Source: Sphingomonadales bacterium Ga0077531 (lineage in GTDB: Bacteria; Pseudomonadota; Alphaproteobacteria; Sphingomonadales; Sphingomonadaceae). From it: 64,000 nt of DNA. This document shows positions 36,488 through 43,890 of the stretch, piece by piece. The DNA lies in contig LNED01000007.1 in NCBI GenBank assembly GCA_001464915.1, positions 46,460 through 110,459 of the forward strand, in the 5' to 3' direction. Below the pieces are notes generated by a model, which saw nothing but the letters and a program-made list of their open reading frames with translations, did no database searches and was not told where the DNA came from. The stretch's first letter is position 1, and every line of letters starts with the position of its first letter. Both the position numbers and the translations under genes were made by a program.

Positions 36488-38293
36488 TTAAGCAGCGGTA
36501 GCGAAAGCCTCAGCCGGGAGCTTCATCATGTATTCGCTACCCGCTTCCAGCTTGCGGCGCAGCGCGCCAGCGTCGGGCAGGAAACGTTCGGCGTAGTAAT
36601 TGGCCGAAACCAACTTGGCTTCGTAGAAAGCCTTGTCCTCGGGATCACCAGCTAGCTTGGTCAGCGCAACCTTGGCCATCTTCAGCCAGAAGAAGCCCAA
36701 TGTCACGATGCCCATAATGTGCATGTAGTGGTGCGCGCCCGCGCCCAAGTGGTTGGGGTTGGCCATCGCGTTCTGCATGAACCACATGGTCGCGGCCTTC
36801 TGTTCGCCCAGCGCCTTTTCAAGCTTTTCGGCCATGTCTTTCAGTTCAGGCACCTGCTTGCCTGCCGCGATTTCCTCGTCGATCATGGCGAAGAACGCCT
36901 GGATCGCCTTGCCGCCGTTTGACGCGAGCTTGCGGCCGCACAGGTCCATCGCCTGCACCCCGTTGGCACCTTCGTAGATCATCGCGATCCGGCTATCGCG
37001 CACGAACTGCTCCATGCCCCATTCCTTGACGTAGCCATGCCCGCCGTAAACCTGCTGCATGTTGGTGGCGATGTCATAGCCCTTGTCGGTGCCATAACCC
37101 TTGATCACCGGGGTCATCAGCCCGATCAGCAAGTCAGCCTGCTCACGCTCTTCCTCGGTCTGCGCCTTGTGGGTCAGATCGACCTGCAACGCGCCCCACA
37201 GGCACAGTGCCCGCATGCTTTCGGTGAAGACCTTGGCGTCCATCAGCATCCGGCGCACGTCAGGGTGGACAAAGATCGGATCGGCCTTGGCCGCAGGGTC
37301 AGCAGCGCCAGTCAGCGCGCGGCCCTGGCGGCGATCAAGCGCGTAGGTTACAGCGTTCTGGTAAGCGACTTCGGCCTGTGCATAGCCTTGGATGCCAACG
37401 CCAAGCCGCGCCGCGTTCATCATGATGAACATCGCGGCGAGGCCCTTGTTCTCCTCTCCGACCATGAAGCCGGTCGCGCCGTCATAGTTGAGCAGGCAGG
37501 TGGCGTTGCCGTGAATACCCATCTTCTTTTCGATGGAACCACAGGTGACGCCATTGCGCGCACCTGGGTTGCCGTCCGCGTCGAGCAGGAACTTGGGCAC
37601 GATGAACAACGAAATGCCCTTGGTGCTGTCAGGCGCGCCCGGGGTCTTGGCAAGAACCAGATGGATGATGTTGCTGGTAAGATCGTGCTCGCCGGCCGAG
37701 ATGAAAATCTTGGTTCCGGTGATCGCGTAAGAGCCATCACCATTGGGCACAGCCTTTGTGCGGATCATGCCGAGATCGGTGCCGCAATGCGGTTCGGTCA
37801 GGTTCATGGTGCCCGACCATTCGCCCGATACCATCTTGGGCAAGTAGGCTGCCTTCTGATCATCGCTACCCTTGGCCAAGATCGCCGAAATCGCGCCAGC
37901 GGTAAGACCCGGGTACATCGCAAACGCCTGGTTAGCTGTGCCAGTGTATTCCTCGAGCACAAAGCCGAGCACGTGCGGCAGGCCCTGTCCGCCAAATTCT
38001 TCAGGCTGACCAAGCGTGCCCCAGGCACTTTCGACGTAGGCCTGATAGGCTTCTTTGAAACCCGGAGGTGTGGTGACCGAGCCGTCTTCGTGGCGGGTGC
38101 AGCCGTATTCATCACCCGCCTGATTGATCGGTGCGAGCACTTCGGCGCAGAACTTGCCCGCTTCGTTGATCACCGTGTCGATCATGTCCGGGGTGGCGTT
38201 CTCAAAACCTGGCAAGTTGCCGTAGCTGGCGAGATCAAGCACTTCGTTGACGATGAAACGCGTGTCGCGGGTCGGGGCGGTATAGGTCGGCAT
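36488..38293 (-). CDS. Acyl-CoA dehydrogenase with C-terminal extension
   Basis: A 601-residue FAD enzyme that introduces a double bond into acyl-CoA. It belongs to the long group with an extra N-terminal segment (RFIVNEVLDLASYGNLPGF) and a C-terminal AcylCoA-dh-like tail. The FAD/substrate strands LTEPHCGTDLGMIRTKA and GTKIFISAGEHD are seen, and the catalytic Glu in IYEGANGVQAMDL. The start is ATG 38293. It lies 51 bp after a MerR regulator on the same strand, a typical fatty-acid or branched-chain catabolism pair. Confidence 0.93.
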   Translation of the reverse strand: MPTYTAPTRDTRFIVNEVLDLASYGNLPGFENATPDMIDTVINEAGKFCAEVLAPINQAGDEYGCTRHEDGSVTTPPGFKEAYQAYVESAWGTLGQPEEFGGQGLPHVLGFVLEEYTGTANQAFAMYPGLTAGAISAILAKGSDDQKAAYLPKMVSGEWSGTMNLTEPHCGTDLGMIRTKAVPNGDGSYAITGTKIFISAGEHDLTSNIIHLVLAKTPGAPDSTKGISLFIVPKFLLDADGNPGARNGVTCGSIEKKMGIHGNATCLLNYDGATGFMVGEENKGLAAMFIMMNAARLGVGIQGYAQAEVAYQNAVTYALDRRQGRALTGAADPAAKADPIFVHPDVRRMLMDAKVFTESMRALCLWGALQVDLTHKAQTEEEREQADLLIGLMTPVIKGYGTDKGYDIATNMQQVYGGHGYVKEWGMEQFVRDSRIAMIYEGANGVQAMDLCGRKLASNGGKAIQAFFAMIDEEIAAGKQVPELKDMAEKLEKALGEQKAATMWFMQNAMANPNHLGAGAHHYMHIMGIVTLGFFWLKMAKVALTKLAGDPEDKAFYEAKLVSANYYAERFLPDAGALRRKLEAGSEYMMKLPAEAFATAA

Positions 38294-38344
38294 CACTTTA
38301 TCCCTTGGGTAAGCGTGGTTGGCGTAGCTTTGCAGATCGCCTGA

Positions 38345-38818
38345 TCAGCGCAGGTCGAGCTTCTGGATCTCGGCGACAAAATCGGTGAGTTCCTTGATTG
38401 AGGAATCAATGTCAGCCCGCTGCGCCTGCAATTTGGCGATATGCGTGCGGCATTTCTCGATCGTGACACGGCGCTGTTCAACCCGGCCATCGTCGAGATC
38501 ATACAGATCAATCATCTCGCGGATTTCAGTCAGGCTGAACCCGACATTCTTGGCGCGCATGATCCACGCAAGCCGGGTCCGGTCGCGCTTGGAATACACG
38601 CGGGTAAGGCCAACGCGGGCCGGGTTGATCAGGCCTTCATCTTCATAGAACCGCAGCGCACGAGCGGTGCAGCCAAACTCGGAAGTAAGATCCGAAATCG
38701 TGAACTGTTCGCGGGCGTGCTTATCTGGGCGATCAAGATGCGCTCCAGTGCGGCGCGGCTCGGCAGCGACGTCCGGATCAAGGTTTGTAGCGGGGTTCTG
38801 GGCGGGTGCAGTAGCCAT
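38345..38818 (-). CDS. MerR-family regulator (LiuR/PsrA-like) of acyl-CoA catabolism
   Basis: A 157-residue MerR-type repressor or activator. An N-terminal low-complexity tail leads into the HTH (FTISDLTSEFGCTARALRFYED), the wing and a dimerising coiled coil with RVTIEKCRTHIAKLQAQRADID. The absence of a metal-binding Cys cluster and the adjacent acyl-CoA dehydrogenase favour the LiuR type. The start is ATG 38818. A longer reading would overlap hisI. Likely target: the downstream dehydrogenase gene and itself. Confidence 0.85.
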   Translation of the reverse strand: MATAPAQNPATNLDPDVAAEPRRTGAHLDRPDKHAREQFTISDLTSEFGCTARALRFYEDEGLINPARVGLTRVYSKRDRTRLAWIMRAKNVGFSLTEIREMIDLYDLDDGRVEQRRVTIEKCRTHIAKLQAQRADIDSSIKELTDFVAEIQKLDLR

Positions 38819-38849
38819 GCCCACGCTATACCTTCCCTTTACGTGAGCG

Positions 38850-39245
38850 TCAAGTCTTGACCTTAACGAGAGCGGGCCCACCATCCCCAATTTCGACCCG
38901 CCGATAGAAGCAGCTTTGCGCGCCGGTGTGACAGGTTGGCCCGGCGGCGCGTGCGCGGATCACCAAGGCATCCTGATCGCAGTCGATCAGCACGTCTTCA
39001 ACGGTCAGGTAGTTGCCCGATGTCTCCCCCTTCATCCACAGGCTCGCGCGGGAACGCGACCAGAAATGGACCCGGCCCGTCGCCAGCGTCGCGTCCAACG
39101 CCTCGCGGTTCATATGTGCAACCACCAAAACCGTAGCCGTGGCGTGATCGACCACCACCGCGGTCAGCAATCCTGCCGCATCAAATTTGGGCGCAAAGAC
39201 GCTGCCAGATTCGCGCTCGTCAATGGTCAAGGGAATGTCGGTCAC
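38850..39245 (-). CDS. hisI: Phosphoribosyl-AMP cyclohydrolase
   Basis: HisI hydrolyses phosphoribosyl-AMP in histidine synthesis, with zinc and magnesium. The 131-residue protein is the single-domain form. It has HFWSRSRASLWMKGETSGN, the metal/cysteine site LIDCDQDALVI, and GPTCHTGAQSCFYR. No other his genes are in this window. It is separated from the MerR gene by 31 bp. The 409-bp gap upstream holds a probable ncRNA transcribed away from it. Confidence 0.95.
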   Translation of the reverse strand: MTDIPLTIDERESGSVFAPKFDAAGLLTAVVVDHATATVLVVAHMNREALDATLATGRVHFWSRSRASLWMKGETSGNYLTVEDVLIDCDQDALVIRARAAGPTCHTGAQSCFYRRVEIGDGGPALVKVKT

Positions 39246-39319
39246 ATCTGGCTCCGTGGCAATTTGTGCAGCGCAAAGCGGCTGCGGACTAAATCAATCA
39301 TGCCGCAGGCCCGCAGCTC

Positions 39320-39348
39320 TTGCGACGAATGTTGCACGTTCACAACAT
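39320..39348 (+). promoter_or_regulatory. Candidate promoter for the hisI-comF intergenic RNA
   Basis: TTGCGA (39320-39325) and CAACAT (39343-39348) are 17 bp apart, an acceptable sigma-70 pair. The -10 half is one arm of an ATGTTG...CAACAT inverted repeat (39329-39348), which could be an operator. The start would be near 39355. It is a weak match at the -10. Confidence 0.35.
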
Positions 39349-39354
39349 CAAGAT

Positions 39355-39650
39355 GCAAAAAAGTCGTCCGCTCAAGGTTTGGTCTTCCGCCTTATCCAAC
39401 GAGATGAAAGAAGGGCACCGGAGCAGCCTTCGGGAGGTTCTCAACTGAACAGCGGCACCGCCTGGTGCCACGTTCGGGGGGTGATCGGGCCGCAGGCTGG
39501 CAGCGGGGTGCCAGCGCGACCGATTGAACGACAAGGGACAGGATCCCGGCGACCAAGTTAGGGGGTGGTCGCCACAGCCCGCAAGGGTGGATCCACACCG
39601 TTTCGTCACGTGGCGCCCGGGGTCCAAAAGACCCCGGGCGTTATGTTTTT
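39355..39650 (+). ncRNA. Probable structured non-coding RNA, unassigned family
   Basis: Between divergently oriented flanks, on the plus strand, three perfect hairpins precede a strong terminator. They are GGCACC/GGTGCC (39454-39459, 39464-39469), GCTGGCA/TGCCAGC (39496-39502, 39509-39515) inside CGTTC/GAACG, and GGCGACCA/TGGTCGCC (39548-39555, 39566-39573) inside GGATCC/GGATCC. No reading frame of note runs through it. It does not fit tmRNA, RNase P, SRP RNA or a known riboswitch that I can recall, and a rod-like 6S fold is not evident. The 5' end is inferred from the candidate promoter; the 3' end from the terminator. Confidence 0.6.
39614..39650 (+). terminator. Intrinsic terminator of the hisI-comF intergenic RNA
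   Basis: An 11-bp perfect stem CGCCCGGGGTC (39614-39624) and GACCCCGGGCG (39630-39640) encloses loop CAAAA and is followed by TTATGTTTTT. The T-run is on the plus strand only, so it terminates rightward transcription and not comF. Confidence 0.88.
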
Positions 39651-39654
39651 CTGG

Positions 39655-40356
39655 TCACATGAACGGGCCGACATGGCTCTCATTGGCTTCAACCTGCGCA
39701 AAGCAGGCGATGGCGATGCTTGCGGGACGCGCTTGTCGTATTGCACTGATGCACGCACGGCTCGTTGCGCCGCTGGTAAAGACATCGTCGATCAGAATGA
39801 TATCGCGGCCCTCCAGCATTGCAGCGCGGCCCGAATTTACTGCAATCGCCCCTGACAAGGCCCGGTCACGCGCCTCACGGCCCAACCCGCCAAGGCTCGG
39901 CGTGCGTTTCCGGCGGACCAAACCATCGACCAGCGCCTCGCCCTTACCCAACTTCGCCAGTTCGCTCGCAAGCAACGCGGCCTGATTGAACCCGCGCTGC
40001 CATAACCGCCAGCGGTGCAAAGGCACCGGGACGAGCAAGGGAGGCGCAGTTGCCTCGCGCATATCAGGCAACCGCGCCGCCATTAGCCGGGCCAATAGCT
40101 GCGAAAGCGCGATCCGTCCTCCATGCTTATAGGCCAGCACCAGCTTTCGCGACGTCTCGCCGTAGGTCGTCGCGGCAAATACCGGCACTATTGCGCGGTC
40201 CCCACCCATTTCGGCGGGCATTTCGAGCGTGCTCCAGCAATCGACACATAACCCGTGCTGATCTGCAATCGCTACGCCGCACGCTGGGCAGCGTGGGGGA
40301 TAGATCAAATCGACCACGGGCTGGATACCCCGAACAAGCTGTGCGACCAACGCCAT
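39655..40356 (-). CDS. comF: ComF family phosphoribosyltransferase-like protein
   Basis: ComF-type proteins have a zinc-ribbon N-terminus and a PRTase fold and are linked to DNA uptake or recombination. The 233-residue protein shows CPACG and CVDC near the N-terminus, VPVPLHRWRLWQRGFNQAALLA, and the PRPP-binding motif IILIDDVFTSGATSRAC. It is divergent from the methyltransferase gene. Family identity is certain; the role in this organism is inferred. Confidence 0.92.
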   Translation of the reverse strand: MALVAQLVRGIQPVVDLIYPPRCPACGVAIADQHGLCVDCWSTLEMPAEMGGDRAIVPVFAATTYGETSRKLVLAYKHGGRIALSQLLARLMAARLPDMREATAPPLLVPVPLHRWRLWQRGFNQAALLASELAKLGKGEALVDGLVRRKRTPSLGGLGREARDRALSGAIAVNSGRAAMLEGRDIILIDDVFTSGATSRACISAIRQARPASIAIACFAQVEANESHVGPFM

Positions 40357-40412
40357 GTTGAAAGGTGTCGCACGGCTTGCGCTGTGCTTGCAAGCGCGGC
40401 AGGGCGTTGGCG

Positions 40413-41180
40413 ATGAACAGCGCCCAAGTCCCGACTATCTTCGCCGAACATCGCCGTGTGGCACGGGCGCTGCGGTCGGCAGGGCGTATGCGAGATCACA
40501 ATGATGCGGCGACTTTCCTGATCAACGACATCGCCGATGACATGATCGAGCGGTTGAGCTTTGTTCGAATTGAACCGCAACGCGCCTTGGTCATCGGCCA
40601 TTACACCACCGGACTGGCAGGACACTTTCAGCACACAAATACGGCAGTCACGACAAGCCTTATCGCCAATCCGGCTGAGCCATTGTCCGAAGGCGGCTAT
40701 GATTGCATCGCGGTCGTCGGGCAGCTCGATGCGATCAATGATCTTCCCGGCGCGCTGATCCACCTTCGCAACGCGCTCAAACCTGGCGGCTTGGTAATTG
40801 CCAGCTTCATCGGCGGGCAGAGCCTGCCAGCCCTGCGCCAAGCGATGATGGCAGCGGAGCCGGATCGGCCCGCCGCGCGCCTACATCCGATGGTTGATGC
40901 CCGCGCCGCGCCGCAATTGCTCCAGCGCGCGGGGTGGAAAGACCCGGTGGTCGATAGCCATGCGTTGACGGTGCGTTACTCCAGCCTTGACCGGTTGGTG
41001 GCTGACCTGCGCGATCAGGGCTTGGGCAACGCCCTCGCCCGCCCTGCTACGCCGCTCGGCAAAGCCGCCCTCGCCCGCGCCCGCGCCGCCTTTGCTGCGC
41101 GCGCTGATGGGGATGGCAAGACTGCCGAAACCTTTGAGATCATCACTTTGACGGGGCGCCGATCCCTCGCCGGAACTTAA
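40413..41180 (+). CDS. SAM-dependent methyltransferase-like protein (BioC/NDUFAF5-like)
   Basis: A 255-residue class I methyltransferase-fold protein. The start is at ATG 40413 (MNSAQVPTIFAEHRRVARAL). The core continues with ATFLINDIADDMIERL and a motif-I region RALVIGHYTTGLAG. The post-motif segment YDCIAVVGQLDAINDLPGAL and KPGGLVIASFIGG match BioC/NDUFAF5-like proteins. Motif I lacks the normal GxGxG, so activity may be altered. Its stop overlaps the convergent ppdK stop by four bases. Confidence 0.72.
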   Translation: MNSAQVPTIFAEHRRVARALRSAGRMRDHNDAATFLINDIADDMIERLSFVRIEPQRALVIGHYTTGLAGHFQHTNTAVTTSLIANPAEPLSEGGYDCIAVVGQLDAINDLPGALIHLRNALKPGGLVIASFIGGQSLPALRQAMMAAEPDRPAARLHPMVDARAAPQLLQRAGWKDPVVDSHALTVRYSSLDRLVADLRDQGLGNALARPATPLGKAALARARAAFAARADGDGKTAETFEIITLTGRRSLAGT

Positions 41181-43846
41181 GCCTTGAGTGCAGCTTGGGC
41201 CGCGGCAAGCCGCGCAATTGGCACGCGGTACGGCGAGGCGCTGACATAATCGAGCCCAACCCTTTCGCAGAACGCGATGCTCGCCGGATCGCCGCCATGT
41301 TCGCCGCAAATGCCCAGCTTGATGTCGGGCCGCGTGGCCCTGCCGCGCTCCGCGGCCAATTCAACTAGCTGCCCGACGCCTTCGATATCCAAGCTGACGA
41401 AGGGGTCGCGCGGGAAAATCCCCTTGTCGACATAAACGCTGAGGAACCGCGCCGCATCATCGCGCGATACGCCGAGCGTGGTCTGCGTCAGGTCATTGGT
41501 GCCGAAGGAAAAGAACGCGCCTTCCTCAGCAATCTCACCCGCCATCAGCGCAGCACGGGGCAGTTCGATCATGGTGCCGACAAGATATTCCACCCGCGTA
41601 CCGACCTCGGCGAAAACCGCCTCAGCCACTCTGTCGACCAATACACGCAAAATCGCCAATTCGCGCTTGGTGGCGACCAGCGGGATCATGATTTCGGGCA
41701 GCGGTGCTTCACCCGATGACACTTTCACAGCGCAAACCGCTTCAAAAATCGCGCGCACCTGCATCTCATAGATTTCGGGATAGGTGATCCCCAGGCGGCA
41801 TCCACGATGGCCCAGCATCGGGTTGAATTCGTGCAGCTCGCCCGCGCGGCGTTTGAGGTGATCAACCCCTAGCCCGGTCGCATCGGCAAGTTCAGCGAAA
41901 TCCTCGTCCGCGTGCGGCAGAAATTCGTGCAGCGGCGGATCGAGTAGGCGGATCGTGCACGGCAAGCCCGCCATCACCTCAAAAATTGCGGTGAAATCGG
42001 CGCGCTGTTCAGGCAGCAGTTTTTCCAGCGCGCGGCGGCGTCCAGCCTCGTCATCGGCTAGGATCATCTGGCGCACCAGGCTGATCCGGCTTGCCTCAAA
42101 GAACATATGTTCTGTGCGGCAAAGCCCGATGCCCTCAGCACCAAACTGCCGCGCCATGCGGCAATCGTCGGGCGTTTCCGCATTGGTGCGCACCCGCATC
42201 CGCCGCAGCTCGTCCGCCCACACCATCAGGGTGCCGAAATCGCCTGCCAGTTCAGGTTCGACCGTGGGCACGATGCCGAGCATCACCTGCCCGGTTGCGC
42301 CATCGAGGGTGATGGCATCGCCCTCTTTGAGTTCGTGATTGCCGATCCTCAGCGTGCGGGTGGCGCGGTCGATCGACACGGCCCCTGCGCCCGACACACA
42401 AGGCCGACCCATGCCGCGCGCAACCACCGCCGCATGTGACGTCATGCCGCCACGCGCAGTAAGGATGCCCTGTGCCGCGTGCATCCCGTGAATGTCTTCG
42501 GGAGAGGTCTCAACCCGGACGAGAATAACCTTCTCCCCCCGGCCAGCCCATTGCTCGGCCGTATCGGCATCGAGCACGATCTTGCCCGCCGCCGCGCCCG
42601 GCGATGCTGGAAGCCCAGTCGTGAGCACGTTTCGCTCGGCTTGCGGATCCAGCGTCGGGTGCAACAACTGGTCGAGCGCCATCGGATCGACCCGTCGCAC
42701 CGCCTCACGCGTGTCGATCAGGCCTTCCTCGACCATATCGACCGCCATCTTGAGCGCAGCCTTGGCCGTGCGCTTGCCCGAGCGGGTTTGCAGCATCCAG
42801 AGCGTGCCGCGTTCCACGGTGAATTCAATATCCTGCATGTCTTTGTAATGCAGTTCCAGCAGATCGAACACGCGGGCGAGTTCGCCGTAAGCATCGGGCA
42901 ATGCCTCTTCCATGCTGAGCGGCTTGGCCCCGGCGGTCGCACGCGCTGCCTTGGTGAGGTATTGCGGCGTGCGGATGCCCGCGACCACGTCTTCGCCCTG
43001 CGCATTGATCAGGTATTCGCCGTAATAGGCGCGCTCGCCGGTCGCTGGATCACGCGTGAAGGCGACCCCGGTGGCGCTGGTATCGCCCATGTTGCCGAAC
43101 ACCATTGCCTGCACATTGACAGCGGTGCCCCAGTCTCCGGGGATGTCGTTCAGGCGGCGGTACACTTTGGCGCGGTCTGAATCCCAGCTGTCGAACACCG
43201 CGCGGATGGCGCCCCACAATTGTTCATGCACATCCTGCGGGAATGGGCGGCCGAGTTCGTCCGATACGATGCCCTTGTATTCGCTGACCAGCGCCTGCCA
43301 ATCTTCAGAGGTTAGTTCCGTATCGCTGTAAAAGCCCTTGTCTTCCTTAACGATCTCTAACGCCTCTTCGAACAATCCGTGATCGAGGCCGAGCACCACG
43401 TCGGAATACATCTGGATGAACCGGCGGTACGAATCCCACGCAAACCGGGCATCGCCAGACGATGCAGCAAGCCCCGCAACGGTCGCGTCGTTCAGCCCAA
43501 GGTTGAGGACGGTGTCCATCATCCCCGGCATCGAAACGCGCGCGCCGGAACGTACCGACACCAGCAGCGGATCAGCGGCGTCGCCGAAATTCTTGCCCAC
43601 GGTCGCTTCAACATGGGTCAGCGCGGCGGCAACAGCAGCTCGCAACTCGTCGGAGAAATCAGCGCCATCTTGCAGATAACGCACACATTCTTCGGTCGTG
43701 ATTGTGAAGCCCGGAGGCACCGGCAGGCCGATGCTGGCCATCTCGGCAAGGTTTGCACCCTTGCCGCCTGCGACGGTCTTGTCCTTCTGGCGCGGATCGG
43801 AGTGGTCGGCTTTGCCCCCGAAAACATAGACCGTCTTCAATGTCAT
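41177..43846 (-). CDS. ppdK: Pyruvate, phosphate dikinase
   Basis: PpdK interconverts pyruvate, ATP and phosphate with PEP, AMP and pyrophosphate. The 889-residue protein has the ATP-grasp nucleotide domain (GGKGANLAEMASIGLPVPPGF; GDTSATGVAFTRDPATGE). The phosphohistidine domain has the catalytic His (GGMTSHAAVVARGMGRPCVSG, split at the motif). The C-terminal TIM barrel contains MLGHRGCRLG and GTNDLTQTTLG. It follows glyQ-glyS on the same strand, the usual alphaproteobacterial order, with a 44-bp gap after glyS. Confidence 0.97.
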   Translation of the reverse strand: MTLKTVYVFGGKADHSDPRQKDKTVAGGKGANLAEMASIGLPVPPGFTITTEECVRYLQDGADFSDELRAAVAAALTHVEATVGKNFGDAADPLLVSVRSGARVSMPGMMDTVLNLGLNDATVAGLAASSGDARFAWDSYRRFIQMYSDVVLGLDHGLFEEALEIVKEDKGFYSDTELTSEDWQALVSEYKGIVSDELGRPFPQDVHEQLWGAIRAVFDSWDSDRAKVYRRLNDIPGDWGTAVNVQAMVFGNMGDTSATGVAFTRDPATGERAYYGEYLINAQGEDVVAGIRTPQYLTKAARATAGAKPLSMEEALPDAYGELARVFDLLELHYKDMQDIEFTVERGTLWMLQTRSGKRTAKAALKMAVDMVEEGLIDTREAVRRVDPMALDQLLHPTLDPQAERNVLTTGLPASPGAAAGKIVLDADTAEQWAGRGEKVILVRVETSPEDIHGMHAAQGILTARGGMTSHAAVVARGMGRPCVSGAGAVSIDRATRTLRIGNHELKEGDAITLDGATGQVMLGIVPTVEPELAGDFGTLMVWADELRRMRVRTNAETPDDCRMARQFGAEGIGLCRTEHMFFEASRISLVRQMILADDEAGRRRALEKLLPEQRADFTAIFEVMAGLPCTIRLLDPPLHEFLPHADEDFAELADATGLGVDHLKRRAGELHEFNPMLGHRGCRLGITYPEIYEMQVRAIFEAVCAVKVSSGEAPLPEIMIPLVATKRELAILRVLVDRVAEAVFAEVGTRVEYLVGTMIELPRAALMAGEIAEEGAFFSFGTNDLTQTTLGVSRDDAARFLSVYVDKGIFPRDPFVSLDIEGVGQLVELAAERGRATRPDIKLGICGEHGGDPASIAFCERVGLDYVSASPYRVPIARLAAAQAALKA

Positions 43847-43890
43847 AGCGGTTCCCGAGCAGTGTGTTTAATTAAGAGCGGCGAGGAATT

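Noticed and set aside
39355..39650. tmRNA, RNase P, SRP or 6S RNA identity for the hisI-comF RNA
   Set aside because: No tag reading frame, no RNase P core GAGGAAAGTCC, no SRP domain-IV GGAAGGA loop, and no long rod fold of 6S type could be made out, although 6S cannot be fully excluded by eye.
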